Below, piece by piece: positions 27,609 to 39,531 of a stretch of DNA of 64,000 nt (position 1 is the stretch's first letter; each line of letters begins with the position of its first letter). The notes below the pieces were generated by a model that was not told the DNA's origin, did no database searches, and worked only from the letters and a program-made list of their open reading frames with translations. The stretch spans positions 23,248,443-23,312,442 of the forward strand of contig CM055113.1 in NCBI GenBank assembly GCA_029204225.1, written 5' to 3'. Both the position numbers and the translations under genes were made by a program. This DNA comes from Diphasiastrum complanatum (Eukaryota > Streptophyta > Lycopodiopsida > Lycopodiales > Lycopodiaceae).

Positions 27609-28533
27609 CTAACTGCCTATACAAAACGTAGCATCAAATGACTGTGACTCATCAAGCTTAGAAAGCTTTTTACCTGGTTCAATAGGAGTATTCACTGGTT
27701 TGCAATCCTGCAACCTAAAACTATGCAACAACTCTTTGACATACTTCACCTGTGTTAAACCCACTTCGTGTCCTTTTTGCCACACCTCTACTCCAAGGCA
27801 ATAATGCTCTGTCATCTCGAATTGTTCCATGAGGTCTTTCTTGATCATGTCTATCATTTTTTGATTATTTTCCGTAATAATCAAGTCATCAACATAAAGA
27901 GCAATCAAAGCAACCATACCATCAAAGCATAAGACATATAGATTTGGATCAGAATGTGTTCTCACCATCCCCTTTGAACGAAAGTAGTCATCAATCTTAC
28001 TATACCACACACGTGGTGCCTGTTTAAGACCATAACGCACTTTCTTCAAGCGACATACTTTATTTTCCTGTCCCTTCGCTACAAAGCCTTCAGGTTGATC
28101 CAAGAACACTTCTTCTTCTAAAAAAAACAGATTTCACATCCATTTGATGCAAAGGCCAACCAAAATGTGAAGCTAAAGCAGCAAGTAGACATAGAGTATT
28201 CCACTTACATACTAGCGCAAAGGTCTCCTCATAGTCAATGCCTTTACTTTGTGCATACCCTTTGATCACCAATCTTGCCTTGTGCTTTGCTACCCTTCCA
28301 TCTGCATGATACTTAGTCCTGTATACCCATTTGCAACCAATGGGTTTCTTGCCAACTGGTGGTTCTACTAAGTCCCATGTGCTATGCTTAGCAATTGACT
28401 CCATCTCCTCTCCCATGGCCTTGACCCAAATGTCATCATCCTTCGTTTCACCATAAGTTGAAGGTTCTTTGCTTTGAATAATGCTAGATAAGAGAGCATA
28501 ATTTGCGTCATACCTTCTCTTGTTGATCTTCAT
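27609..28533 (-). pseudogene. Copia A reverse transcriptase (two frames)
   Basis: The 28090-28533 frame has WVKAMGEEMESIAKHSTWDLV, GCKWVYRTKYHADG and KARLVIKGYAQSKGIDYEETF. The 27609-28109 frame continues with FLDQPEGF, YGLKQAPRVWY, the catalytic YVDD (IALYVDDLII) and the PIEPGKKLSK connection. One frameshift near 28100 (VKSVFFRRRSVLG against the expected VKTAFLNG-type text) separates them. Confidence 0.9.
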
Positions 28534-28541
28534 AGCTCTCC

Positions 28542-29160
28542 CTAGCTAGATGATCCTGGAAAGTAATCAATGTCGCGGCTCTCCAACAATCTCTCAAACC
28601 ATTTAGGGAGCTTCCTGTCAGGTGATCGGCTTCCTAGTGAAAATGTATCCCACGGTACATCCTTCTCCTTGTGTTTGTCACCTGCAACTTCAATCCTTCT
28701 TGCACCAAAAGGTTTGTCTCTACCTCTCCAACCTGTCTCTAGAGGTTGAGTAGTAGTATCTTGAGATGTATCCTCATGTTCATCACTTGGAAGGTCAATG
28801 AATGGATCATCAGCAGGAGGTATCCTCACTATACCATCTTTCCCACTAGACGTGTCTATCTTCTCAACATCCTCGTCTTCATACATCTTGGATTCATCAA
28901 AGATAACATCATGACTTACATGGATTTTGTTTTCCACTGGATCAAAACATCTATAGCCCTTCACACAATCATCATATCCTAGGAATATACACTTGATAGC
29001 TTTTACATCAAGTTTACGTCTCTCTTCCTTAGGAATGTGTACAAAGGCCTTACATCCAAAGATTCGCAAGTGGTTCACCTTTGGCTTCTTCTTTGTGAAT
29101 GCTTCCTCAAGTGTTATCTTTGGTATGGCAATGGTAGGACTTCTATTTTGAAGATAGACT
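28542..29160 (-). pseudogene. Copia A integrase C-terminal region
   Basis: Contains NHLRIFGCKAFVHIPKEERR, KCIFLGYDDCVKGYRC and HVSHDVIFDES, the conserved GAG-like end of Copia integrases, followed by the acidic linker. Upstream YLQNRSPTIAIP continues the frame to about 29160, where homology stops. Confidence 0.85.
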
Positions 29161-29170
29161 GCCGTACATC

Positions 29171-29380
29171 ATGAGAATCTCTCTTTTTGAGAATCCTTTG
29201 ACCTACAAGAGTAACCTCAAATGCTTCTTGATAGGTTCTAGACCTACACATCACTATGAAGACTAAAATCTAACTTGACTCTAATTAAAAGCTACTAGAC
29301 TAGTCTATCTCAAGTTTGGACAAACCCCAAAACTTGAGTCTCTAAGTTTAATATTATTTTAATTTTACAATATTTTCACA
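29171..29380 (-). repeat. 3' LTR of Copia B
   Basis: About 210 bp; its minus-strand start TGTGAAAATATTG abuts the purine tract AAGGAGGAG. The distal boundary (TG on the + strand near 29171) is inferred from the point where Copia A coding homology stops. Confidence 0.5.
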
Positions 29381-29405
29381 CTCCTCCTTAAAACAAAAAT
29401 AATAT

Positions 29406-30245
29406 CTACAATACTAAGGACTTGAAGATCAAGCCAAGATTTGATCTATGTCTTTCAAAGTCCTTCTTAGCTAGAGGCTTGGTGAGTATATCTGCATAAC
29501 AATTTGAAGTTGATACATGCTCAAGGAGAATCTCACCATCTTGAAATTTTTCTCTTACATAGTGGTGTGCTACCTCTATGTGTTGACTTCTTGCATGGAA
29601 GTAAAGCAGATGCAATATATCTCAAGATCCTCTTCCCCTTTTTCCAATCATGGATCTTTGGATTTTGCATGCTTTGACTAAGCTTATGTACACTAAAACT
29701 AAGATCAGCCCTAGTGATAGTGAGCCATATTAAAGAGCCTATTAGACTTCTAAAAAGTGTGATGTCATCAAAGGATGCTTCATCACAAGTTTTAGTGTCT
29801 TTAACATTAGACTCCATAGGAGTATCTATGCTTTTACAATCTTGCATTTTAAACTTCTTAAGCATAGATCTTACATAACTTGAGAAATGAAAGCTAAGTC
29901 ATTAGAGATCTTAATCTCTACTCCAAGTACATGATGTAAAAATCCAAGATCTTGCATTTTGAATTCCTTTCCTAAGGAGATCTTGGTATCAACAAGTAAA
30001 TCCATGTTGCTTCCACATAATAGAATGTCATCAACATAAATAAGCAACATGATTATATCATCACCAACATGTTTAAGATATAATGATGGATCATATGAAC
30101 TAATCTTGAAGCCAATAGAAAGAAGATAAGTGTTCAACCTCTCATACCAAGCACTTGGAGCTTGTTTTAAGCCATAAAGTCTTTTCAAAAGTAAGCATAC
30201 TTTTGATCCTTTGCCATTCACAACAAAACCTGGAGGTTGATGCAT
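29406..30245 (-). pseudogene. Copia B reverse transcriptase and RNase H fragments
   Basis: 29871-30245: MHQPPGFVVNGKGSKVC, LYGLKQAPSAWYERL and the catalytic LIYVDDILLCGS. 29533-29865: CKSIDTPMESN, FRSLIGSLIWLTITRADLSF, KGKRILRYI. 29406-29615: HARSQHIEVAHHYVREKF and YADILTKPLAKKDFERHR. The RNase H middle (DADW and TEAEY motifs) is deleted between ILRYI and HARSQHIE. Confidence 0.88.
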
Positions 30246-30377
30246 CTATATTTCTTCTTCTAAGTAACCATTTAAGAAAGCATTGGAAACATCAAGTTGA
30301 AGCATTTTCCAATCATAAAAGCAACAAATAGTAATGAGAATTCTAATGGTTCCCATCTTTGCTACGGGTAGAGAACT

Positions 30378-31553
30378 TTAATCCTCCACTTGTTTTCCTT
30401 TTTCCAAGTAGGTGAGTCTTCTAGGCTCAGATCTCTCTCGGGTTGATCTGCTTGGAGTCATTGGTAGACTCGGCTTCTCTTGTGATCTTGGCCCCAACAA
30501 GTCTTCATCTTGATCAATACTTGATGAAGAGACTCCTCCTTGATGAATAAGCTCTTGAGATTCCTGCACATTGTCCTTCATGTACATTCGATCTTCATGG
30601 AAGATCACATCTCTACTTATCATAGTTTGATTAGTAGATGGAACAAAAATCCTATAGGCTTTACTTGAGTAGCCTATCATAGTGCCTTTAAGAGCATTAG
30701 CATCTTTTTTTTTTCTTGTTTCAAGAGGTACATGTACAAAGCATACACATCCAAATGTTCTATTGACCTTGGGTTTCCTTCCATACAACTTTTCATAAGG
30801 TGAAATATCTTCTATAGCATGATTTGGCAAAAAATTGCAAAGATAGTTAGCACATCCTATTGCTTCTCCCCAAAAGTCTTTAGAAAGAGAGGCTCCTAGT
30901 CTACGTGCCTTTGCACATTCACATAGAGTTCTATTTTTTCTTCGGCCACTCCATTAGATTGAGGAGAGTAGGAACAAGTGAAATCTCTTCTAATGCCAAA
31001 ATCATTACAAAAGTTTATGAACTTTGTGGAGATGTATTCACCTCCATTATCACTTCTAAAAGCTTTAATTTTGCAAGATAGTTGATTCTCAACAAAAGCT
31101 TTGAACTTCACAAAAGTTTCATATGCAAGTGCTTTAGAAGATAAGAGGTAAATCCAACAAAAACGTGAGTAATCATCAATAAATGTTATAAAACATGTAG
31201 CTCTTGGTGGATGAGAAATGGATGTCACTATGGATGAGTTCCAAAGGTGCTTTGGACTTGATGATTGATCTTTGATGTGGCCTTGCATGTGATTTGGCCA
31301 ATGCACATGCATCACAAGGACTTGGCTCCTTGATCATGGACTTAGGCAAATCATGAGCTAGCTGCAACTTGCACATAGATTGCATGGCCTTGGAGTTGGG
31401 ATGGCCCAACCTCCTATGCCATAGATCTTCATTTGAAAGCTTTCCTTGTAGCACAATATCCGAGCAAAGATTAGCATTTCCATTTCCATCAAGCTTGAAT
31501 AACCTTCCAAAACGAGAACATGATGCTATCATATCATCATCTTTTGTGATCAA
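30378..31553 (-). pseudogene. Copia B integrase
   Basis: 31176-31553: LWHRRLGHPNSKAMQSM, CDACALAKSHARPH and LELIHSDIHF (HHCC domain and first catalytic Asp region). 30896-31315: TFIDDYSRFCWIYLL, FRSDNGGEYISTKF (second catalytic Asp), YSPQSNGVAEEK (catalytic Glu region). 30378-30830: YEKLYGRKPKVNRTFGCVCFVH and MISRDVIFHED. Three frames are needed, so it is inactive. Confidence 0.88.
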
Positions 31554-31587
31554 GCAAGTATAATCTTTAAAATCTACTTGTAGACCA

Positions 31588-31863
31588 TCAACATTGAGTT
31601 GGCCTGCCTACACTTATTAGATTTTTAGTCAAACTAGGAACATAGAGCACATCATTGAGATCAAGCTTATCTAGAGATATGCTTCCTATGCCTTCTATCA
31701 TACATTCCTCATCATTTGCTGTATAGATACAACTTCTAGATCCTTTGTATGGTACAAGATTACATAAAGAGTTTTTATCACTACTCATGTGGGATGAGGC
31801 ACCATTATCTAGCCACCATACATTAGAATGCTTGAAAGAGGAAGATGAAAAGTTAGACATCAT
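31588..31863 (-). pseudogene. Copia B protease
   Basis: WWLDNGASSHMSSDKN matches the Copia protease site, with DNGAS in place of the common DSGAS. GIGSISL and LNDVLYVPSLTKNLISVG follow as expected. The gag part that should precede it is absent. Confidence 0.8.
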
Positions 31864-32118
31864 AAGTGAATCTTCTTTGTCACAAGGAGATTCATCTTCA
31901 CATCAAAGGTGATATCACCATTCCATTGGGCACGTAATTGGGAGTTGACGACTGAGTGCATTTCGGAAGGCGATGCCGATTTGGCTTTCAATTTGGTGGA
32001 AAAGCAGCGAGTGGCCTGGTAAGACAAAAGTGCTGGTCATTAATTTTAACTTTTGACATCACAGCTGGCCTCAGCATACTACTTTTAGCCTACGGCAAAA
32101 GTTTCAAGCAGTTTTGCG

Positions 32119-32940
32119 ATGACAAACATGAGAGAGTCCATTTTGAGTGAAAGTAGCAAATTGGACGGGATTTCCAACTATGCAGTGTGGAAATTCAAAA
32201 TGAAAACATACTGATGGAGAAAGACGTGTGGGAAGTCGTCACAGGTGGGAAGTCATGTGGGAAGTCGTCACAGGTGATGAGAGAAGGTCGCCACATGAAA
32301 CGGATATCAAAGTGTTCGACAAAAAGATGAGGAAAGCTTTGACCTTCATTAACTTGTCAGTGAAGGATCACATCATTACCCACATTTGTGATGCTGTTAC
32401 ACCCATACATGCATGGGATGTGCTAAAGGAGCAGTTTGAGACGTCAAATCCATCAAGAATCATGTTTTTGAAGTCAAAGCTGAATAGTGCCCGAATGGAG
32501 CAAGGAGAGCACATTCAGAAATACATGACCAGAATCAAGACAATGAGGGATGAACTACATTCTATTGGTGAGCGCATACGTGATGTGGAGCTGGTGCACA
32601 ATGCATTGTGCGACATGGCAGAACCCTATCAGATGTTTGTGAGCAGAATAGCATCAAGAGAAAGATTGCCAACCTTTGATGAGCTCATAGGAATCTTGAT
32701 GCAGGAAGAGCAACGACGAGAAATGGTGAAAGCTAGATGTCAAAATAGTGACGATCAGGCAAGGGCAACGACAAGAAGAAGTCGAAACAACAATTTTCCA
32801 AGACTCAGGAGGATGAGGGATCTTCCAGTAAGACCAAGAAGAAAGGCAGGTGCTTCCATTGTGGTAAAAAGGGCCATTGGAAGAGTGAATGTCGCAAATT
32901 CCTGGCAAAACAAGACAAGGGAAAAACCAAAGCAAGCAGG
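32119..32940 (+). pseudogene. Copia C gag with out-of-frame zinc knuckle
   Basis: Opens at 32119 with LDGISNYAVWKFKMKTY, the Copia gag start, broken by a stop just after (an apparent one-base loss near 32212) and by a 29-bp tandem duplication (gtgggaagtcgtcacaggtg repeated at about 32230-32276). The main frame resumes with DIKVFDKKMRKALTFINLSV and WDVLKEQFET. The zinc knuckle CFHCGKKGHWKSEC lies at 32851-32892 in a different frame from the sequences on both sides, so two further compensating frameshifts flank it. Confidence 0.85.
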
Positions 32941-33720
32941 TAACCTTGTCGATGAGGGTGATATTGAAGAATCTAGCATCTTCATATCTGCATTGTCATC
33001 TAATCAAGATGATCAAACGTGGTATAATGACTCGGGAGCCACAAGACACATGACAGGTAACAAGAATTGGTTCAGTAGCTTAAAAGTGTTGGATAATGGA
33101 ACGTTCGTTTCACAAGCAGATGGTGATGTGTGCAAGATCAAGGGGATAGGAACCGTTTCAATCCCACTGCCTAATGGCAAAAGCAGGATGATCAGGGAGG
33201 TACTTTACGTACCAAGTTTAAAGAAAAATCTACTTTTTGTTGGAGTCATTACTGATCAAAGTTGAAAGTAGAATTTGCCCATGATCGTTGCTTTGTGAAG
33301 GATGTGAACCAAAAGTTCAAAGCTATTGTGGATGGATTAAGGGAGCCCAATACAAAATTGTATAAGTTGAATGCTACAATCAAGGGGCAACATGGACTCG
33401 TATCGTCCATTCCATCGCAAACTGAGTTGTGGCATAAGAGGCTTGGTCACTTGAACTTAGGAAGCCTCAGTTTGATGAGGAAATTGGAGATGGTAACATG
33501 ATTGCCTACTATAGAAGACCACTTAAAATCGATGTGTGAATCATGTGTATATGGGAAGTAGCATCGAGAGAATTTCAATAAAGGTGGTGTTGGAAGAGCA
33601 AAGAACATCTTGGATTTAATCCACACATATTTATGCGGGCCTATGAGGACCATGTCCTTAGGTAAAGCCTTCTATTTCATGACTTTTATCCATTTCTCTT
33701 TTTGTCATCTAGTAGAGAGG
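32941..33720 (+). pseudogene. Copia C protease and integrase start
   Basis: Protease: TWYNDSGATRHMTGNKNWF (active-site DSG), IKGIGTVSIPL, MIREVLYVPSLKKNLLFVG. After a frameshift at about 33262, the GAG-pre-integrase region follows: KLYKLNAT and ELWHKRLGHLNLGSL. Then stops interrupt ESCVYGK and IHTYLCGPMRTMSLGKAFYF, the integrase start. Confidence 0.85.
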
Positions 33721-33729
33721 TAGAGGCAA

Positions 33730-34478
33730 TGTGGCATCTAGGTTGTTCTCTCTCTCCACGAGTTCTAGAAGGCCTCTTGTATTATAAATAAGGTGGCTTT
33801 GTACCTCAAGAACTACTTCTTCAAGTAAAGCTTCCATTTGATCCATTTGAGGTGTAATGATAGTTAGATTGTGATGAATGCTCTTGCCTTCATGCTAACT
33901 AGCTTGCCAATGTTTTCCATCTCATTATTTTTGGAATAGAAGCTAGTTTAGTGTGCAATCATTCATTCTCTTGATCCTTTGTACTTGCAGTTGGTTCACA
34001 CGTGTGAAAAGTTTGCATTTTGGGGCCAGGGTCCTCCTCTCTATTATAAAAAGGGACGAACTTGAGTTTTTCACACATGTACATATCTTCATTTCAATAA
34101 AGTAGATTGGTTCTCTTGTGAATGGATTTATGAATGTCCTTGCTCCCTATCACTTTTCCCCCATCTCTCATGCTTTTCTTTGTATTTGTTAATTGTTGGA
34201 TCTGATTGTTATTGGGTTTGCATGTTCTTATACTTTCTGTAAGAGAGAAAGGGAGAGGGAGAAAGAGTAAGCTATCATCATTGAGGAAGTAGTGTTAACT
34301 GGTAATGTTAATGGATGTTAGTGTTAGATATAGATTTGAATCCATTCATGCTAAATTCTGAGAAATGCTATCGCTCTCATGGGAACGAACCTCCACATGA
34401 CGACTAACTTCTACTCTTTGATACTAGATTGCTTGGATCTTGGGTTGACGTTAGGATAGGAAAGAAACCCACTACAAC
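33730..34478 (+). repeat. Presumed 5' LTR of Gypsy D
   Basis: Lies between the end of Copia C homology and the primer site. It has a TATA-like TATTATAAAAAGG at 34043 and an AATAAA signal about 50 bp further, arranged as in LTR U3/R. No second copy was found in the window, so its left edge is a guess. Confidence 0.45.
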
Positions 34479-34480
34479 CT

Positions 34481-34498
34481 TGGCACCGTTTCTAGGGA
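34481..34498 (+). other. Primer binding site, tRNA-Asp type
   Basis: TGGCACCGTTTCTAGGGA closely matches the TGGCGCCGTTGCCGGGGA site, complementary to tRNA-Asp, that is used by Athila/Tat-type plant Gypsy elements. The upstream ctacaacct is also typical. Confidence 0.65.
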
Positions 34499-35680
34499 GC
34501 TATGCCAATTTTTCAGTTTGCAGCATGTTTGTTGGATGGTTAGCTTGCATTGTTGTGGCATGAATAGTGTTAAATCTGCATTTAGGGTTAGTTTGGGAGT
34601 GATTTTGCATGATTTGAGTGGATTTGCTTGTTTGAAATCTTATCTAATTATTGAACAGGGAAAGCTATTCAGATCACCAATCTTAAGATCCATCTAGATT
34701 TGAGATATCAGAAGAAACAGCAAAAATTGGTCAAATCTGTCAGATTTTGGTCAAAAGGAGACAAAAATCATCATCAAAGCTGATAACTTTTTACCCTCTT
34801 TCAATAAACGTTCACCAAGTTGCAAACACCTTCAGTTTTGATCACAAAACCTTCAGTTTGAAGGGCAAACAATCCTTCCAAGCAGATTTCTAGAAACATC
34901 AGAAAAACCATCAAAAACATCAAAAAATCACCAAACCCCTAAAAATACAAAAAAAAACTTTCGATCGATTCACTGTGCATAGGTGTGATTCAGATCTATC
35001 TACTGCCAGGTCAGCAAAGAATATTATCAAAAATAGAAGGTATCTCAGAGGATCAGTGGTCATATTGTCATATTTTTGTCAAAAAAGTCTCTTTTTTGCA
35101 AAAGTACCAGTATTACTCTTGATTCTTCACCAGAACCTTCCTCGAGTTACTAGATTATTCTATTTATCGTAATTTATTATTTTTGAGTTCGGCGAACATT
35201 CATTCTATCAAGATCATGGAAAATCTCTATTTTTACCCTCGTCAAACTACAGAAACTATGCTTTTATGTGTTAGGAACCTTCGCCAATTCTACCTTAGCT
35301 TAATTTGAGTCAAATTCTCAGTTTGAGAGTTCAACAAAGATTATTTCCATAGAATTTGTCAGAAAAGTCAAAGAGTTTTTATTAAAAATATCACTGCTAA
35401 ACCTTCGTCGAGTCAACCTTCGCTAATACTATTTTTGGGTTTTGATTTTCCAGATCAAGTCCCTGTCAAATTTTGGGTCAAATCTAGTCCAATTTGATTA
35501 TGATTCTGAGAATTCTTCATTTTTGAGAAGTATCAATCGGTTGATCTTATAATCTTTTTCACAATTTAGGAATCATTATTTTTCGTCAAGTGAAAGAGAT
35601 CTAGCAGATCTGATCTGAGATAGTTCCTAATTGAAAAATCTAGATCCAATCTCATTGTTAGCTTGAATTAATCTGTAAAA

Positions 35681-36378
35681 GTGGCTGCCCTTGGAGGTGC
35701 TCTTCAAGAAGTCAATTCAATCATTGTTAGGAGAGAATCTCGTTTGGATCTACCCAAATACAATGGATTAATAGATCCAGTTAGATTTCTTCAGATCTAT
35801 TCTGAATCTTGTGAAGTCTATGGCGAAGTTTTCCCCCAGGATAAACTTAAGCTTCTTCCTATGGCTTTAACGTGTGCAGCACAAGATTGGTACTACAATC
35901 AAGATGAAACTGAGCATACGAATTGGGAGACTGTTAAACGAGCCCTCATCACATGGTTCAAACCTCGGAAGTTTATGGAGGACCCTTTCTTACTCTTAAG
36001 TAAAATTAAAATGGAAAAGCAAGAAATGGTTCGAGATTATATTGAACGAGTAAAATGTCTTAGATCTGAGTGCGTACCTAAATTGGTTATTGAAGACGCC
36101 ATGATTATGTGGTTCTTGGCAGGTCTTCCGAAAATGATCAGCTGAAATGCCACAATGAGTATGCGACTTTGCAAAACGCTATGGATGATGCAATACGGGA
36201 GGAGGATGAAGATTCAGACAATGAGCCAAATATCAGTTTGTTGCCTTATACAGTAGGGCAGACCACTATGACATCCACCACTATTGCATCAACAAATGTC
36301 AATGCTACTGTAGAGATGATGCTCAATGAGTTCGAGAAACTCGAAAAGAATCAGCAGAAGCAGATGGAAAAGTTGTAG
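35681..36378 (+). pseudogene. Gypsy D gag
   Basis: Contains LPKYNGLIDPVRFLQIY, LKLLPMALTCAAQDWYYNQ, WETVKRALITWFKP, VRDYIERVKCLRSEC and MIMWFLAGLPKMI, the retrotransposon gag fold. The frame shifts near 36110. The start at 35681 is a GTG-type context; an upstream in-frame start is not clear. A leader of more than 1 kb (34499-35680) without long frames precedes it. Confidence 0.85.
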
Positions 36379-36868
36379 TTGCAATTTGATGAGAAGATTA
36401 AAGCATTGGAAAATTTCCATGGACAAGCGAACAAGGAACCTGAGAAGTTTGCTAAGACTTTTCCTACCAGAGAAAATGTTTGGTGTTCCATTCGTACGGA
36501 AAATCATATAGTGAATGTCCTCAAATAAAAAAAATGAATAGAAATTAGTATATGCCATTTGTGTAATTTGCCTGATCATGAGACTGCTTTTTGCAACTTT
36601 AATCCTCGGATTATTCAGCAACGGTATGCCCAGATGGGATATCGAAAACCAATCCGACAACTAGACCTTGTCAATTTGCTCTTGGATATCCTGAACGATT
36701 AGCTTTACTTGCCCCACCAAAGCAACCAGCTCCTCCTGCTAATCTGATGGAACCAGAACCTTATAGAGGTACTGAGCAATGGAATTATAGTAATGATCAT
36801 GAGAGCGGTCCTTCAGAACAGTATGCTATTTATGTTGTCGTGCAACAACAAGCATCTAGAAACTAGAC

Positions 36869-37000
36869 TAGAGCATCGCTTGGATGCTTTGCATGTGGAA
36901 AAAATCACAAAGTTGCAGAATGCCCAAACAAAGACAAATTTGTACCATTCTGTTGTGACTATGGATATGGCCATTGCTACAAGGAGTGTCCAACAAGACC
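36869..37000 (+). pseudogene. Gypsy D zinc knuckles
   Basis: In a frame different from the longest open frame, the sequence reads CFACGKNHKVAEC and then CCDYGYGHCYKEC, two CCHC-like knuckles with the CxxC-x3-H-x4-C pattern in the first. This is the nucleocapsid part of gag. Confidence 0.6.
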
Positions 37001-37004
37001 GAAG

Positions 37005-37930
37005 GTGCCGCCAGCCACAGCTCCTATAAATTTGATCACAATCAAGAAAAGACCAACAGTTCAGACTGAACCAAGTGTACCCTTGATGGTGGTTACCAAA
37101 GCACAGAAGCAGAAGAAACTTATAGCAGTTCTAGCACTTGTCGACTCTATACCATCTACTGATATACCAACAACATCTGGAGTCTATCCAAATCTTCATT
37201 CACAAAAGAGGAGATACCAAGATATGAGGCAGTGGATTAAACATTTACAAGAGGAAGAAGAGCTTGAAGCTGCTAGAGCAACAACCAAGGTTCATTCTTC
37301 ACCAGTGCAACCACCGAATAATCCACATACATATATGAATGCTCAATTGCATCACCAAAAAGAACCCTTCAAGATGACGGAATCGAAAGTGCCGCAAACA
37401 GAACTAGTCATGAATATTTTGTCTAGTAAGATCAATATTTCGTTGGGAGAGTTCCTAAAGTTGGTGCCAAAAGCAAAAGAAGTATTAGCACAAGAGTTAA
37501 ATCAAGCTGGACCAAAAGTCTATCAAGAGCCACCTTTGTGCTGGATTTGAAGAATCTAATGAAGTACTCCCTTTTGGAGCAGCTTGGAAAAGTGAGCAAA
37601 AAAATATCACCTTGCCGATATAGCATAAACAATTTTCTAATGAAGCAGTCGTGATAGATGGCAGTTCAGGAGTTAACTTGATCTCTAGAAAGCTATAGGA
37701 TAAAGCCTGCGACTTTTGCCATTAAGCTGGCTGATCAAACATCTGCAAGGAGTGGTTGAAGATATACCTGTCAGAACTGCCGAAGTACAATTCATCATTA
37801 CGTTCATAGTAATGGACTTACCTGAAGCACCAAATGTCTATCGAGTCCTACTGGGACACCCATGGTTACGAGTTGCACAAGTAATTCATAACTGCCAGAA
37901 AAATCACTTTTGAAAATCATGAACGTGCAA
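37005..37930 (+). pseudogene. Gypsy D linker and aspartic protease
   Basis: A 181-codon frame with low similarity to anything (gag-pol linker) is followed by EAVVIDGSSGVNLISRKL at about 37643-37695, the plant Gypsy protease site (usual DGGSGVN). It continues after stops with VYRVLLGHPWLRVAQVIHN. Stops make it inactive. Confidence 0.6.
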
Positions 37931-38479
37931 TCAAAGTTGGTCTTGTAACTTGGACTATCAAACTAGTGGCTCAAAAAGAGGATGATGATTCGTAAACAAC
38001 GGATCATACTTGTGACCAACCAGTAAAAAATTGGGGAGTTCATTATGACTCTCAAACCGATACTATCAACTGGAATCAAGCCCTTGCAATGATTGATTGT
38101 ACAACAAGCTATACGTGTCAATAAGATAATCAATCCAATTTGAGCGAGATTTCATTGGATCGAATTTTGGATACACCGATCACTTTTTCACTAAATGTGT
38201 TGAATGTGGCTTGGATATCAACGGAGCCCATACCAGACCCTATTGATGATGAACTCATTCCTGTGAGTCATGCCTTGACTTATGGTGACAATGCAGAACT
38301 TACTGATGAGCAAATTCTAAATCATATGGATCCGACTAGATTTAGAGTACGTAATATTCCTGATGAACCAACAATAAAACTGCTAAAAGTAGTTATATTA
38401 AAGGAAGACAGGATCTGAGGATCAATGACAAAGAAACAAGCTAAACAACATTATAATACGGTCCTAAAATGGAAAAATC

Positions 38480-39531
38480 CACCTCAAAAGATTGATTCAA
38501 AGAATGTGTCAGCCTTACTTTTATGAGATCGAACATACTGAATGGGTTTCACCAATTGTCATTATTCCTAGGAAGAATGGGAAATTGAGAATTTGTGTGA
38601 ATCTCAAGGCCTTGAACATAGTAACAAGAAAAGATCACTTTCCGTTACCTTTTACTGAAAGCATTTTGGACCGCCTTGCTGGAGCGGAAGCTTATAGTTT
38701 TCTGGATGGATTTAGTGGTTACAAAGGTCAAAATTGCACCTGAAGATCGCCATAAAACAGCCTTTGCAACAGAATGGGAGACCTATGCTTACAAAGTAAT
38801 ACCATTTGGACTCTGTAATACACCAAGTTCATTTCAAAAAGTAATGCAATTTGCTTTTAAAGATTATCTACAGAATTTTCTTGAAATTTACTTGGATGAC
38901 CTTGAAGTCCATAGCATAGACTCAGACCACCTGGATCGATCGGAAAAAGTATTTGAACGTTGTCGCAAGTATCAAATTTCCTTGTATCCAGAAAAGTGCC
39001 AGATATGGGTTTTCCACGGAGTTGTTCTTGGACGTGATATTAATTCTTGGAGTTTATGTATTTATGGGTCATGCGAACTATTAACGAATTTTTATTATCT
39101 TCTTTGCTAGTCTTGCAAGACATATATACAAACTGACCATTGTTTCTATTTGGACAGTTGAAGCGTCAGAAGCCTTCAAAAAATTAAAAAAAGCATTAGC
39201 TTCATCACCAATACTTTGTTCTCCAGCTTGGACGATTCAATTTCATGTTCACACTGATGCCTCAAAATATTCAATTGGATCAGTTTTGATGCAACCAGGT
39301 GAATATAAGAAGGACTATCCAATACGATTTGCAAGCAGACAACTTACAGATCTAGAGAAGAACTATTCAACAACAGAACGTAAAGCATTAGCCACGATTT
39401 TTTTTGTACGAAAATTTCGACATTACCTCATGGAAACGCACTTTGCATTTTATACGGATCACCAACCGTTACTTTACTTGGTAAACAAGACGGGCAATGC
39501 AGGGCGTATTGCAAGATGGTTACTGATTTGA
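38480..39531 (+). pseudogene. Gypsy D reverse transcriptase and RNase H
   Basis: RT: WVSPIVIIPRKNGKLRICVN, FPLPFTESILDRLAGAEAYS, FLDGFSGY, then after a frameshift PEDRHKTAFATEWETYAYKV, MPFGL-like IPFGLCNTPSSFQKVM and the catalytic YLDD (FLEIYLDDLEVHS). RNase H: SSPILCSPAW..FHVHTDAS in one frame, then RFASRQLTDLEKNYSTTERK and FAFYTDHQPLLYLVN. Typical Gypsy order. Confidence 0.9.

Larger units (their letters stand above)
26400..29170 (-). mobile_element. Copia element A, 3' part
   Basis: Minus strand, from right to left: integrase C-terminal part and linker, reverse transcriptase, RNase H, a polypurine tract (AAGGGAGAGAG at about 26911-26921) and a presumed 3' LTR whose outer boundary could not be set. 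Gag, protease and integrase core are missing because the right side is cut by the LTR of Copia B at about 29171. Frameshifts separate the domains. Confidence 0.85.
29171..31905 (-). mobile_element. Copia element B, 5'-truncated
   Basis: Minus strand, right to left: protease, integrase, RT, RNase H, polypurine tract (AAGGAGGAG at about 29381-29389) and a short 3' LTR (about 29171-29380, starting TGTGAAAATATTG). Gag and 5' LTR are absent: homology ends near 31905 where Copia C begins on the other strand. Many frameshifts and an RT-RNase H deletion mark it as dead. Confidence 0.85.
31906..33725 (+). mobile_element. Copia element C, 5' part (gag-protease-integrase start)
   Basis: Opposite strand to Copia B. 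Contains a leader, gag with zinc knuckle, protease and the beginning of integrase. Homology ends near 33720 where the presumed LTR of Gypsy D starts. RT and RNase H are missing. Confidence 0.8.
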
